Shown here: positions 23,484 through 35,959 of the stretch, in pieces
Numbering within the stretch: position 1 is the stretch's first letter
Layout: every line of letters begins with the position of its first letter
NCBI GenBank assembly: GCA_023376005.1
Contig: CM042179.1
Coordinates: 16,481,148-16,545,147 of the forward strand
Direction: 5' to 3'
Origin: Doryteuthis pealeii
Lineage: Eukaryota; Mollusca; Cephalopoda; Myopsida; Loliginidae
DNA: 64,000 nucleotides
Program-made: the position numbers and the translations under genes
The notes under the pieces: generated by a model
Databases searched by the model: none
The model's input: the letters and a program-made list of their open reading frames with translations, nothing else
Told to the model about the DNA's origin: nothing

Positions 23484-24380
23484 TGTTATATCAGAGAGAA
23501 GATATCTCTTATGATTCACAATGCTTACTCACAAAATACACCTCGCTAGCATAAAACATCAAAACTCAAGTCGGAGGCAACAAACGGAAGTGAACTCAAT
23601 GGTACCCTCTCACGAAGTGACCAATTCGACGCAGTTCTGCGCATAGGCTCGGATTGAGTTACGCTTGAGAGGAATTCCAAAATAAACAAAAAATAATATT
23701 GTAAGGAATCCGGATTTTCAGCCAATAAAAAACTCTCCCGCTAAAAACCCCAAAAGCATTCTGGAGCCCATCTACCAGCATATAAGCTCGGGTATTTTGA
23801 GAATCGGCAGTTGGACGGACGGCCTGGAACCGAGAATATCACCAGACGAGAGGATCAAGGAACTGCTACGCACCCCACCACACGCACGCCCTCGCCCACC
23901 CGGACACTCAGCCTTACTTCAACACCTCACCGTAGCCAGGCGACATCCTTACCCCCCTGACCACTACAGCGCTACCCGCTACAACTCGCTGAGATATTCC
24001 ACTCCTATTTCCCGCACCAAGTGACCGTATCCACTTACAACGGTATCCTACCGGCACGAACTCAACTCCCTCGGCCACTACTACCTTCCCTGACCATCAC
24101 TATTCCACTGAGATATTCCTGACTTGGTCCCTACACCAAGTGACCGTATCAACTCAACTTCTACCTCACGCCTTGCACCAGGCCAAGAGAGATTCCGACG
24201 TATCATACGATACCCACACCTCACCGACCCCTCGGCCACTCCAGAGAACTACTACCGTTATCTACGGCGACAATAACAATTTTCACACTCGTTATTTCAA
24301 TAAACGATTTTTATCAAATTAATCTTGTCCATTATTCTTCTTTGCAAACCATACGCTTTTACGGATATCTTAAGATATAA
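23484..24380 (+). repeat. 3' LTR
   Basis: The same 897-bp structure as the 5' LTR, with about 25 differences. It abuts copy 2 of the duplicated segment at AGCTTGAAATGG. Confidence 0.9.
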
Positions 24381-24599
24381 CAGCTTGAAATGGTGATGAA
24401 AGAAAAAAGAAAGATACTGGGATGCATGGGTACGATTTTACTACGTCCTTTTAGATTTTTGTGCGTCAGTGACGCAGGAAGCGTCTCTTCTAATTTCAGC
24501 ATCTTTTCTAATTAACTAATTATTGGATATAATTAACAAATCTCTTTCTAAAATGTTAGGTTAGTAATAATCTAAATCAGCAAATGCCCAGATCCAGTC

Positions 24600-24717
24600 A
24601 GACACTTCAACTTCCTGCTTGCTAGGCCTGTTAGAGATAGCCTTGACCAACCGCCAATAAGTAATTCGCTGACGTCATTAGTTGAGTGTTTCTAGTTTTT
24701 TTTATTAAGCAATTCAT
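24600..24717 (+). promoter_or_regulatory. ETFBKMT proximal promoter
   Basis: A CCAAT box at 24654-24658 and the palindromic CRE/ATF site TGACGTCA at 24670-24677 lie within 65 bases of the ATG. An ETS-like ACTTCCTG is at 24609. No TATA box at the expected spacing. The transcription start is not determined. Confidence 0.5.
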
Positions 24718-25022
24718 ATGGGTCTTCCCCGAAATGTTTTGACCTTCAAGAATACTAATTCAGCAAAAAAACTGACTAATTTTATAAATATACTTAAGAA
24801 AAACTTTACTCGATACTATACAACTGATAATTCTACTAAAAATGGTGATATTTGCAAATTGATTATACAAAATACAGAAATTACACGACATCATTTATCG
24901 CCCGAAATACGTTTAAGGCTTATAACTCCAAATTGTAAATTATGGCACACTGCAGGGGATCAATGTCCCTTTGTGGACCCTTTCTGGGCATTTTATTGGC
25001 CAGGTGGACAAGTATTAGCAAG
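24718..25022 (+). CDS. ETFBKMT: ETFBKMT exon 1
   Basis: Start ATG at 24718. It encodes the targeting sequence and the PFVDPFWAFYWPGGQ block. Donor AAG/GTGAGA, phase 2. Confidence 0.92.
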
Positions 25023-25146
25023 GTGAGATTTATGTAATTTAAAAAATAAAATTTTGAAAACCAAAGAAAAAAGCGGTCCAAAATTTGAATGAATAAAAGT
25101 TAGTTTTGCCTGTGAAAATGTGTGCATCGTTGTCTTTGTGTGTGTA

Positions 25147-25184
<38 letters not shown>

Positions 25185-28100
25185 ACAGACACACATGCAT
25201 GTAAACAATAAACAATTTTATATTAATGAGAAAAATTGTTCTAAAACGTTAGAATTTAATCTGTATAAAGTGAAAAATTGTGATAATTACATGTGGAGTA
25301 GTAAATAAATTGTTTTCATTTAACACATCTATTTATAAGTTTGTTCTTGTCTTATGGACACATACAAACGTGAAGAAGAAACGTATTAAATACTCCTTTC
25401 TTTCAGTACTTTATTATACAAATGATAGCGAATAATAATATCCATTCTGTCTGAAGTATCACCATGTTTTCTGTTTTGCAATAAGAAGAATAAAATTCTT
25501 CAGATGTTAACATGAATTTTCTTTTTTTTTCTTTACTTTTTATTTTATCATTTTTTTAGTTTTTAGTTTATTTAATTTTACTGTTTGTAATGTTTTATTA
25601 TCTTATTTTCGCTTTTAATGAAACAACAGAAACACGTTTTTAAAAATACAGACAATTGAACATGGAATTTTCATCTAAATTTGTAGTAATACTACTATTG
25701 TTTACATTTTTATTTTCAATACTTTGGTGTGTGGGGGGTGATTTATTATCAAATAATATATAAAACAAATATTATTTTATTATCAAATAATATATAAAAT
25801 AAGAAAAAATGTGTTATGAGAAAATATATTTTTTTGGGAAAAATAGATAAATAAAAAACAGAAAACACCGCTCTATTTTTCCTGTTAAAATATCAAAAGA
25901 AACATGATTCTACTTGTAATGTCACCACCCAAACGACTTTGTTTACATGAATTTTAGGAATGGAATAAAAAGTTATCCGATTTTAAACATTATTCAGGGG
26001 ATTTGGGTTTATTTGTTTTTAAAGAAAATAAAAAGAAACATGTTGTAACAAATTTATTATACTTTTTAATATGAAAGAAGAAAAAAACATTTATATTCAT
26101 GTTAGTCTTTTAGCTTCTTCCATTTTCATGTTTTACGTAGTTACGTAGACTTTCCTTTCATTAATATTTACAAAGAACATATTTAAAAAATATTTAATGG
26201 TTTATTTAAATAATTAATTTTCATAATACAATTACTTTTAAAATGTATTCCAAATGTTAACATCATAAAAATTACGTGGTATTTATTTATTTCTCAGTTT
26301 TGTTAAAGAAAGATGAAAGATTGTGTTATTCAAACGTAAACAATAAAAGTTTTATTAAACGTGTGTTATGTAACAACTACTGCACATGCTATAGAATTAT
26401 TTTTATTTTTATTTTTATTTTTTTCTAAATGGAAAATTATTCAAAAGACTTTTAATTGACATTTTGATAAAATTGGTGAAGCCTTATTTCCAAAATATAT
26501 TTTTGGCGAATATAAACCCCAATCTCAGAATTTTAGGGACCGGATTTATATGTCAGCCTCCTATGTTAAGAATTCAATTTTTTAAACCACCAAATTTCAC
26601 AATCACAAATAATAGCTAACAAAATTAATTGCATATATATTAAAACAGTGAACAAAATTAAATCTCTCACTGATGAATAATTTTGTTTTGTTTTTCTTTT
26701 AAAAAAAGAGTCTTAAAGGGTTACGCTTTTCTCTTCAATTAATAAGGTGAAAAGGGAGAGACTTCTTATAAGTTTGCCTAAAATGTATGAAAATAAACTT
26801 TTTTTTTGTTTTCTTTCTTTGCAGCTATGAGTAAACTCATCTTTTGTCATATTTTAAATGAAGTTATTTTTCTTCATATTCAAATATTTAAAAATATTCT
26901 ATGTGAATTTGTTTAAAAATGTATTTATCTGATACTTTGGAGAATATATATTTTAAAAATCTTGATCAAATAATCAACAAAAAGATAACATATTCCAAAA
27001 TGTATTTACTGAAAAATTTTAACTTTTAGCTTTAACATAAAAATTAAATCATAACATTTTCCAAACTATACTTTTTCAGAAAAATGTTTTTAAGGATATT
27101 TTTTAAGGGATTTTAATTAAAGTTTTTATCAAATTAATAGTAAATCTTAGAAAACAGTTTTAGTTCTAAATTGTTATTGTTAATAGTTTCATTTTGAAAT
27201 AAATCAGTAAAAACAACCAAACAACTATGAATGCATTTAAAACCTTTAAAAAATGTATTATATAATCAATCAGTAGAAAATACATGTAAAAAAAAACTTT
27301 AATTATGAATGTCATGAATTAAAACCAAAACTTAAAACTTTTTCATATTAATTTCTTATAAAATTTAATGACTGCTAAAAACAGAAAATCCAAGTCTAGA
27401 GAATTTCTACTTTTTTGTACCCTGTATATTTTTCTTCTTCTGGTGTAAATATTGGGTTTCACTTTTTGTTTTTTATCAGCTGAGACAATTACAAATGTTT
27501 ATAACTGACCTAATTTGGAGAGACTATTCACCCCAACTTTGTGATCCAATTAAATATATAACTTAATTAACATAGCAAAATCTTATATTTAAAAACATAC
27601 TTATATATTGGATTTAGTTTTATACAAAAATGCCCATTACTCAAACTGGGGTCCTCAATTTGGCTGTTTCAGGTAACTTAAATGCACTTTTATTAAGACT
27701 AGGCAATTGGCTTCTGATGATGACATCACTTGAAGAAGGTTGGAGAGTACATTGGCCAAAATGAGGAAACTACTCTGAGTATATTGAATAATATATTATC
27801 ATTATGATAATTCTTCATCTCAGAAATTTACCCAGAAATGTTGGACTAGTTTACATCTATTTTTTTTAATTTGGTTATTTTTTTTTTTTTAAATGGATAT
27901 TTATTTACTTGGCTCATATTTTCAAGTTATTTTTTAGATTGTTATTTTTATTATTTCCCCTGCCACATATTTCCCCTGCCACATTCTAAATTTTGGGATT
28001 TAATGGATAAAAAGTCAGTGTAAATGTTGGATAGAATAAAATTCCTCTTTAAAAAAAGTTGATTTTTAACATTTTTTAAATATTTACATAAAGGATTTTA

Positions 28101-31100
28101 AATACTGCTCAAAGACTATCTATGGCAAACAGTGACACCATTTTTAAAACCAATATTTCAATAAAACTTGGGCATTTAATTAAAGATTATTTTTTCTGTT
28201 TTATTTTTATTCGTACTGAACTTTTTTGTAATAGTTTGCATACTCTCAGTATTTACTTTACTATCACATGCATATTCATTTTGATAAATAAATAGTAGTC
28301 TCCCTTGTAGCAATATCAATATACGCATAAGAAAGATATGGATTGCTATTGACAGATTATCAATCATATGAAAATCTGTTCTTTCTGATAAAATAAAGTA
28401 AGAATTCTTCCAAGATATAGCCTTGTCAGTGCTACTCTATGGCTGCACCACTTGAACTTTAATGAAACACTTGGAGAAAAAGCAAGATGGGAACTACACA
28501 ATGATGTTGAGTGCAGTCTTGTACAAATCCTAGACATGCTGGAGAAGTAAGGACAAACTCATAAGTGATGTTCTGTAGACACTTACACATAAACACACAA
28601 GTGTTGGCCAACCAGCAAAAACTTAGGTTGATCAGCTCTATGCAGACATTGGATACAAGGAGTGATGACTGATAGGGATGGGTGGTAAAAGAGAGTCATG
28701 GAAATATGTGCTGTCAGCATGACTTGATGGATGATTATAACTGATAGAAATTACAATCCCAACTCTCTGCACTCCATTATTTGCATCACTTTCTTCTCCT
28801 TTTAAATTGTAACAGCCTTAAACATATCCGCACTAATTACTATCAAGCAAGAAACCTGAGGGACATCTTTAAGAAAACAAATCTTGAAAACATTTTAAAT
28901 TTTCTAAAAAAAAAGCAACCTTTTCAACAAGATATAACAGAACATAACCGAATATCTCCATAGAACCACTACTTTAAAGACTGAAATTCCAAAATAATCT
29001 TTTTGGCATTAAATGACCCACAGATATGCCATTAAACAAAACTCAAACTCAAACAGGACATAATATTTTTTGTTGATGTCCTTGGCTTTGAGACCCATGA
29101 TTTATAGTCTTTAATTATTTTTTGCATTTATTTATACATTTGTATAATGTATGGTTATTTGATTTTTATTTTGAACAATTCAAGAATATTGTAAAAGTTT
29201 TAAAATCGACTTTTCATAATATGGTAACATCTAAACATCACATTTAGTATTATTTCTAGTTGGGATCAATATTGCCCTTCAGCTATATAGTTATAACATG
29301 TTACTTGTTCAAGAGCAGGATGGGTTTCCCTGGTGAGAAGATATGATGCTAATAATATCCAAAATTTTCCATGACCTGGAGGCTTCACTGAAAAATAATC
29401 CCAAACAAGTTTATTTCAAATTTTAGAGATAGAATTATTTTATCCTAAAAGCTCCATAATTATATCATTGTATTTTTATGTCTATCTTATTATCAGTCCA
29501 GACCATACAATATATTTATGGTGTCACAAGGCATCCAAAATCAATCTATCTATGTATTAGTAAAATTCTCTGTATGTATCTAACAAAAACATCATAGGGA
29601 AATTTTTATTTATTAGAGAAATACATTTAGAATATTATAACTTAGAGAATAAAGCAGTTTCCGCTCCAATTTGTAACTGAATGATAATTTTGTGGGGTTT
29701 GCATTTGTGCTGAACATTATCTTTTAATTATTCAAATTTTCAATACAATAAAGATAACTATGAAATGCTATTTAGAATCCTTCACTCCTCTCTAAATCAT
29801 CAGTATCATCACTGACTGATGTTACTATAATTGGGGAACCCAACAGCTTTATACAGGACTGCTGTTGAACATAATTGCTTCGTAATGCCCCTCACTCTCA
29901 AGAAAAATACACAAATATGTTTTACAAACTTTGAAAAGACAATAAAATAATTCAATAAAGTCGTCGGGGCGGCCTAATGTCAGTATCAGCCAGACAGCGA
30001 GGGAGTCTATCCCCTTTTCACTAGCGCTAGACCAAGGAGATTATTTTAGCATCTGAGGTGGAGCACCACACCTACCATCAGCTCCTTACTTTACCGCACA
30101 GATTCCTGTGCTACTCATACACTGAGTTGGCGGGGGCCCGATATTGAACTAGGAACTTTGTGGTTTCTAGCCAAACACTCTACCGACTGAGCTAAACCCG
30201 CCCTTAATTCAATAAAAGGAACAAAAAATTATTAAAAATCGATACACAAATCAGAGAATAGAAATATATAATTAGTTGCACACATACAAGAAAAAATAGG
30301 TGCCTATTATATAATAGGTTATTGTCATGGGCAATGGACATGGCAACAAATGGACATGACAAAAAAGAGGCTGTTTGCATCTCGCATAGCTCTAATACCC
30401 TTGTGAAAAGTATTCTTCCAACTATTCTCCCTGCAGCTATGGGTAAATAGATGCAAAATCTTGGAATGGGTTATGGAGTCTATTGACTTTTAAACCAAAA
30501 AAAGTAGACCTTTAACTTTGGTATAGCAACCGGTCTAGGAGTAGGAAAACTCTGAATTCAATCCTACTAAACTCCATTTAAAAAATTACCTTGTGTCACA
30601 TCCTACTCATGTGGAGGGTTGGTAAATACACACGCAAAGAAAAATGGAAAAACTCACAAAACTTTACTAACCCAGCAAAGACAGACATTTTTCAATAGTT
30701 ATTGGAGGAAATCAACACCATAATTAATTTTTATTATTTTAAGAAAGCATTAAATATATTTATTTTCCTTGTAATTAGGAATGGTAATTCTTTGTTAAAT
30801 TATAAGGCTAGTTTGATTCCACCTTCCTTCACGTGATTGCATATTGTTTAAGTTCACAGGTCATTTAATATTGAACTAAAAATAAAATGTAGAGGCATAA
30901 TGTTTGTGGCATAGCAGTTATCTTCATAGGAAATGGATTTGGTGACCAGAGTTCAAATACTGAATAAGGCTGTTTGCTTTTCACATAGTGCTAATACCTA
31001 TGGGAAAGGTATGAATCCAATTATTCTCTCCTCAGTTATGGGTAAATAGTAGTATAAACTTGCTGTGACAACCGGACTAGGAGAAGGAAAACTCTGAATT

Positions 31101-34100
31101 CAAACTGATTGACCTTTTGTTGTAGCCTAGTTATGGTGTAAGAATTGAGTAGATGCATAAAAATAAATTGTACAACTGACAAGTGAATATTGTCTAAAAT
31201 TGCAGCAAGCAAAATATATCATTTTTTGCTTCTTTTCTTCAAAACTATTATTGACAAAAATGTTGTCCCTTGCAGGGCTTTTTAAGGATATTTTTAGTTA
31301 TAATATGAATAGTAAATACTGTTACTTAAATTGTGTTATACATGTTTTTACCATTAAAAAAATGTAAATAGGATTTCCTTCATTTCTTTGGTAGGTTTCT
31401 ACTGGATAACAGACATTATGTTGAAAAGAAATCAGTGTTAGATATTGGAAGTGGTTGTGGAGCCTTAGCTATTGTTAGTAAGATGTTAGGTGCTACCCAT
31501 GTACTAGCCAATGATATTGATCCAGGTATGTCTACACTTTTTCTTTTTACAATAGAAGAAATAAAACAGAATTTTTATTTTTTTTAATCATTTTAAAATC
31601 CTGTAATGTGTCCTATATATTACTAAGAAATAAAGGTTTAAATAATATATAGTGTGGTTAAATTTGTATACTGGTTTTAACAAAACCAGTTTCAATAAAT
31701 GATTAATTGCTATTATTGATCTCTAATGTTATTGTTTTATTCTCCAATGTATCAAAATCAATCCTGTGAATGATTTTTATATAGAAACCAACTAAAATAT
31801 AAAATATAATTAAAATAAGTGTAATCTTTTAATATACATTTTAATTTAATTTTGTTAGTCTTTCTAATTTAATATATTTCATTACATTAAAACTTAAATA
31901 CTTATGACAGAAGGGTGTATATTCTTGCTTGTACACTGAATAAATCAATTTTTTTTTCTACACGTTTAAACCCCAAAAAGTAGACCTAATCAGTTGACTT
32001 CAAATCTCCATTGAAATTTACAATGAGATAAAATCTTAGTATTTTCTCTTTTAAGCACCACATGGTGTTGAATATTGCACCATCTGTTGGTGTAATTTAA
32101 AACCTATAATAAACTTTGATAGACATATCAGACTTGATATATTGTTGGCAACATATGCATTTCAGTAAATATTTGCAATATCCATACTAAACAGATTATC
32201 ATACATTAACTGCCGCATAGAATAAACAATACATTTTTACTAAAATTACATGAGAAATGACTTCTAATTACATGCAGAATATCTTTGTCACAAAATTATA
32301 GGGTGTATTTGATGATTTGCCCCCAGAAAAACAAAAACAAAAACCAAAGGAACATTAAGAATCTTTTTATAATTTTAAGTATTTTACTTTTCTTAAATCT
32401 TGAAATATGTTTTATTCAAATCCTCTGCATTTAAGATAATTTTTTTCATTTTCATTTATTATATATTGATCCATTTGAGAAAATCCATTTGATATTTTTA
32501 TGTTACAAATTCTTTTTTGATCATTTGGTTTACTAGGGTGAGTCAAAAGTTTTGCAATATTTTGTTAACATGAAGCACAATTCAGCAACTCTAGATGCTT
32601 TTGCCAAGGTCATAAAAATGATAAATCTTTTGTCAAGGTCATAAAAATGATAAACCACACAATGAAATGCCAAGCTTGCCTGATTTTCTTTGAGTGCTAC
32701 TTTCTGAATTTGCCTCTATGACTTGAAGCACAGCTTCGGAATCCATGGTTTTAGGATCTTGCCTGATTGATAAGGTTTTTGCAAAATTTCTTGAACCATC
32801 TGGTTACTGTACTATTATCAACTACACCTTCACCTTTCACATAGCAAATGTTTTTGGTTGCATCTGCACCGTTATGGACCAGTTTGAACTCTTAAAGCCT
32901 AAGTTCCTACATTTCACTACATTTCACATTTATACAGAGTGAAACAATGCATAATGTGTTGGCGCACCAACTACCAACTTCCAACCTCAGCAGTTATCTT
33001 CCATGGCTTGTACTGCTTTAGTAACATTATATATGTGCCACAAACTAGTAAATACCAAAATATTGCAAAACATTTAATTCACCCTAGTCATAACTCTGAG
33101 ATTAGCTTGAGATTTTATAATTAAAATTTCATAATGTCAAATTGTGAATATACTTTAATCTGTTACTTATATTTTTTTGTATGTCACAGAACCATCCAAA
33201 AATGTTCTGCTCAGAGCCTATAACAACTTGGGCTCGTCCACAAAATACATATTAACTTACCAGGCTGAGATCATAGAAATGTTAATAAATGTAACCAAAG
33301 TATAATTTAACAGTTTATTAATTCAAATATAAAAATCATGTTTGCCTCGTTATATTACTTAGTAATCTCCCTTGATATGAACTCTTCAGTAAGAAGCATA
33401 AAATCTCTTAGTTACATACTAACTCACTCTCTTCTATGCTAGCCCTCTATGCAATAAAGATGTGTATATACTCACTTGTTGTCATTGTCTTGTCTCTATG
33501 CTAAACACAGGCAGAAGACTAAACACCTCTTAATGTCAGTATAAAAAATATTCATAGTCTTCTATAAATTCAGTTTTATACAGATTATATAATTAACTTG
33601 TTTCAATGTTTTATTTTTTCTTTATAATATATATATTTTTAAATATAACTATTTATCCTTTTTACATTAAAATCTTGACTATCTTATAGATATTTGGTAT
33701 CTAAAATTATTTGCTAAACAAAATGTACAAAATGTACTAAAAATATTTTTGTTTTATTTCAGTTGCTATAAAAGCTATAGAAATGAATGCATCTTTGAAT
33801 GATGTTGTTCTGAAAACTGAAATGAAAAATTTGATTGGAGAAGAAATATTCAATTGGGATGTTATCCTCTTTGGGGATATGCTTTATGACTCATATATTT
33901 TACATGAAATTTATAATTGGCTGCTATCCCTGCCCCAAGAAACAACAATTCTCGTTGGAGATCCCGGGCGTGCTGGATCCACAAATTTGGAGAAACTAAA
34001 CTTTAATAAAATTGTTGAATATGAATTACCAGCTCATTGTAGATTAGAAAATTCTGGTTACATGACTGGATCAGTTTGGTACAAAAACAATTTAGAAAAA

Positions 34101-34127
34101 AAAGACGAAAGAAAAAAACTTTTTTAA
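24718..34127 (+). CDS. ETFBKMT: ETFBKMT (METTL20) lysine methyltransferase, 3 exons
   Basis: A mitochondrial S-adenosylmethionine-dependent methyltransferase that, in the known family, methylates lysines of the electron transfer flavoprotein beta subunit near its dehydrogenase contact. Exons 24718-25022, 31395-31525 and 33763-34127 splice with phase-consistent GT-AG junctions to 266 codons (human protein about 262). The N-terminal 35-40 residues are basic and rich in S, T and N with almost no acidic residues before about residue 37 (MGLPRNVLTFKN...), fitting a mitochondrial targeting signal. Then come LSPEIRLRLITP, FWAFYWPGGQ, the SAM-binding motif I LDIGSGCGALAI, NDIDP (acidic residue of motif II), FGDMLYD, VGDPGR and ENSGYMTGSVW. 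All match the METTL20 pattern. A poly(A) signal AATAAA is at 34131. The C-terminal tail is Lys-rich. Confidence is high on family and structure. Confidence 0.93.
28395..28745 (+). mobile_element. LINE C-terminal fragment (copy 2)
   Basis: LSVLLYGCTT, then SAVLYKS, CWRSKDKLISDVL and SVGQPAK blocks are readable. They match the C-terminus of the LINE at 5840-6900 on the other strand. Broken by stops. Confidence 0.7.
29957..30205 (-). repeat. tRNA-derived SINE, family A
   Basis: Partner of 13222-13471, with the same orientation and boundaries. The tRNA-like head is at the right end. Confidence 0.85.
30385..30625 (+). repeat. SINE, family B
   Basis: Partner of 13650-13890. Confidence 0.65.
30898..31112 (+). 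repeat. SINE, family B
   Basis: Partner of 14165-14380, but uninterrupted. It includes the CTAGGAGAAGGAAAACTCTG block lost at the gap in copy 1. Confidence 0.75.
31395..31525 (+). CDS. ETFBKMT: ETFBKMT exon 2
   Basis: 131 nt between TTTGGTAG and CCAG/GTATGT. It carries FLLDNRHYVEKKSVLDIG through NDIDP, the SAM-binding core. Confidence 0.95.
31526..33762 (+). other. ETFBKMT: ETFBKMT intron 2
   Basis: AT-rich intron containing one mariner-like element (32536-33084). Confidence 0.8.
32536..33084 (-). mobile_element. internally deleted mariner element
   Basis: The terminal inverted repeats GGGTGAGTCAAAAGTTTTGC and GGGTGAATTAAATGTTTTGC are flanked on both sides by TA, the mariner target duplication. 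The minus strand encodes remnants of the transposase N-terminus: VTRWFKKF (helix-turn-helix part), QARSKTMDSEAVLQ-like and IEANSESSTQR-like blocks, with frame breaks. At 549 bp it is less than half of a full mariner, so the catalytic part is deleted. Confidence 0.8.
33763..34127 (+). CDS. ETFBKMT: ETFBKMT exon 3 (terminal)
   Basis: Acceptor TTTATTTCAG. It encodes VAIKAIEMNASLNDV to the TAA at 34125, including FGDMLYD and VGDPGR. Confidence 0.95.
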
Positions 34128-34407
34128 GGAAATAAAAACAAATAACTTAATATAATAAATTGAAATATGATTTAAACTGGCTCTACACATGTTTAAGAAA
34201 TTTTAATTATTGATTTGGAATTTTGGAATTTTTGTGTTTTTATTTTACAGTTGAAACATATCAACTGCAACAAACTATACTTGTGTATGTTAAACATTGT
34301 TTTATTATCACATCATGAATTTTGACTAGTTTATCTTTCATCTTATTGTTGTTGCTTTTTTTCACCATGCTCAGATCAGTTTACAGTCTACAACCATCAA
34401 GTATATA

Positions 34408-34662
34408 TTTCTGCACGAGCAGGATGCAACACAAGGTCAATTTCTTAATTGGAGTTTAACAGGTTTCTTCTAGACTAGTTACCTATACAAGGTTAAAGAT
34501 TCTGTCCTACTATTTACCTATAGCTGGAGGGAGAATAATTGGATTCATACCTTACCCAAAGGTATTAGCACTATGTGAAATGCAAACAACCTCGTCCAGG
34601 ATTTGAACTCAAGTCGACGAGTCCATTTCCTTTAACCATTACAGCACACACCTCTATACAAC
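34408..34662 (-). repeat. SINE, family B (near full length)
   Basis: The reverse complement reads GGTGTGTGCTGTAATGGTTA (head), GAGTTCAAATCCTGGACGAG (B box), TAATACCTTTGGGTAAGGTA, TAGCTATAGGTAAATAG and the terminal TGACCTTGTGTTGCATCCTG. Confidence 0.85.
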
Positions 34663-34824
34663 CATTAAGTAAGCAGCTTGGATGATTTAAACTCATATTT
34701 TGTATCTTTGAAAAAGGATTTCAATGGTCCAATAAAAAGCAATAAGAATAGAATGAAAGATAAAGTAGACAAAATTAATAATTAAAATATTTCAGCTAAG
34801 AAATTGGGATAATTCACATCTATG

Positions 34825-35100
34825 TCATGTACGTATTTACCCAATTCTTCCACATGAGCTGGATGTGACTCAAGGTCGTCTATTTTTAAACAGAGTTTAA
34901 CAGGTTTGAATTCAGTTTTTTTTCTCCTAGACTGGTTAAAGAAGGTTAAAGAAACAAATCTTCCCTACAATTTACCCATAGCTGGAGGGAGAATATTTGG
35001 ATGAAATATCATTCTCAAGGGTATTGGCACTATGTGAAATTCCACCAGATTCACCCAGGATTTGAACTTGTGTTAGCTTCAAACACCACTGATTAGCAGC
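34825..35100 (-). repeat. SINE, family B
   Basis: The same landmarks as the previous element: CAAGTTCAAATCCTGGGTGA, ATACCCTTGAGAATG and AGTCACATCCAGCTCATGTG, in reverse complement. Confidence 0.8.
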
Positions 35101-35474
35101 TAATGAGAATCTAGCTTTCATCCAAAAGTAAGATGTTTTGAACTTCCTATCACCTTTGAGGGGTGGAGCTACATAAAAATCCTTGACAATTATGTCACCT
35201 AGTGTCAGCTGGTGCTATTCTCCAGAACCAGAAATCAAGTCCACACCTGGGATTCCTGACAGTTTTAATAAATATCAATTTAATTGCTTGCAGTCACCGT
35301 TGAATCTGTAAACACACTCAAAAGTTAAATTAATATTTATACAATATTTTGGTTTTAATGTTTCTCATTTTAAACAAAATCATTTCTTCTGACAAAAAGA
35401 ATTTTTACATTTTTCCTTTTTCATTAAAACACCAACAAAATAAACATGCCATGTCCACAATAGAAATAGTATCA

Positions 35475-35815
35475 TAATCATCATAATCATCAAGTCACAC
35501 TGACAACATGGATCCCCATGAATCTCTCTCATCACCTGTGCCTATCAGTCGCAATGACACTGGCAAGTCTTCTGCATGGCATCTAGAATCTGCACAGAGC
35601 TAATTGATAAAAGGTTTTTGATGGTCAGCCTAGACTGGTGTGTCCATGTGTTGATGTCCATAAGAGAACATCACTTATGAGTTTGTCCTTAGTTCTACAG
35701 CATTTCCAGCATGTCTTGTTCAACTTATTTGGATTGTTTGTGTAAGAAGAGGCAGGTGGCCATACGGGTTCTTTTTTGTGGGGTGCTGCTTCCAAGATTT
35801 AACATAAAAGACCAA
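35475..35815 (-). mobile_element. LINE C-terminal fragment
   Basis: In reverse complement it reads SWKQHPTKK near 35790, then CWKCCRTKDKLISDVLLWT near 35690 and a Cys/Asp-rich end. Same LINE family as 5840-6900. Degenerate. Confidence 0.6.
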
Positions 35816-35959
35816 ATTAACAATGAAAATTCTTAAAAAAGGAAGAAAAGCAACATTTTTAGCAGATTATCAATATTTTTAAAATGGAAATTTCTCACTG
35901 AAAATTGGTTGGATAGAATGATATCTTCTTGTCTTGTAATAGCATTCACCCCACCCAGG

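Larger units (their letters stand above)
17549..24380 (+). mobile_element. Ty3/gypsy LTR retrotransposon
   Basis: A full-structure element: two direct LTRs (17549-18444 and 23484-24380), a primer-binding site three bases inside the 5' LTR, Gag, then protease, reverse transcriptase, RNase H and integrase in the gypsy order, and a purine-rich tract before the 3' LTR. The LTRs differ at only about 25 positions by eye, implying a fairly recent insertion, yet the coding region is broken by several one-base shifts. No chromodomain or envelope gene was seen. GC and codon use are clearly richer than in the flanks. No target-site duplication is visible: the left flank ends GTGGAAG, the right begins CAGCTTG. 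Confidence 0.92.
24382..31099 (+). repeat. copy 2 of the 6.7-kb duplicated segment
   Basis: Co-linear with 7621-14380. This copy holds the intact exon 1 and is joined to exons 2 and 3, so it is the functional arrangement. Confidence 0.9.
25023..31394 (+). other. ETFBKMT: ETFBKMT intron 1
   Basis: 6.4 kb of AT-rich DNA with a TG microsatellite (25137-25181), a LINE fragment (28395-28745), a family A SINE (29957-30205) and family B SINEs (30385-30625, 30898-31112). No further exon was seen. Confidence 0.7.

Noticed and set aside
7960..34127. Two ETFBKMT genes
   Set aside because: Copy 1 has only exon 1, with a frame break, and no exons 2-3 before the gap; only one complete gene is present.
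33783..34127. Independent 114-residue gene
   Set aside because: It is the terminal exon of ETFBKMT; the acceptor at 33762 and the phase fit exons 1-2.
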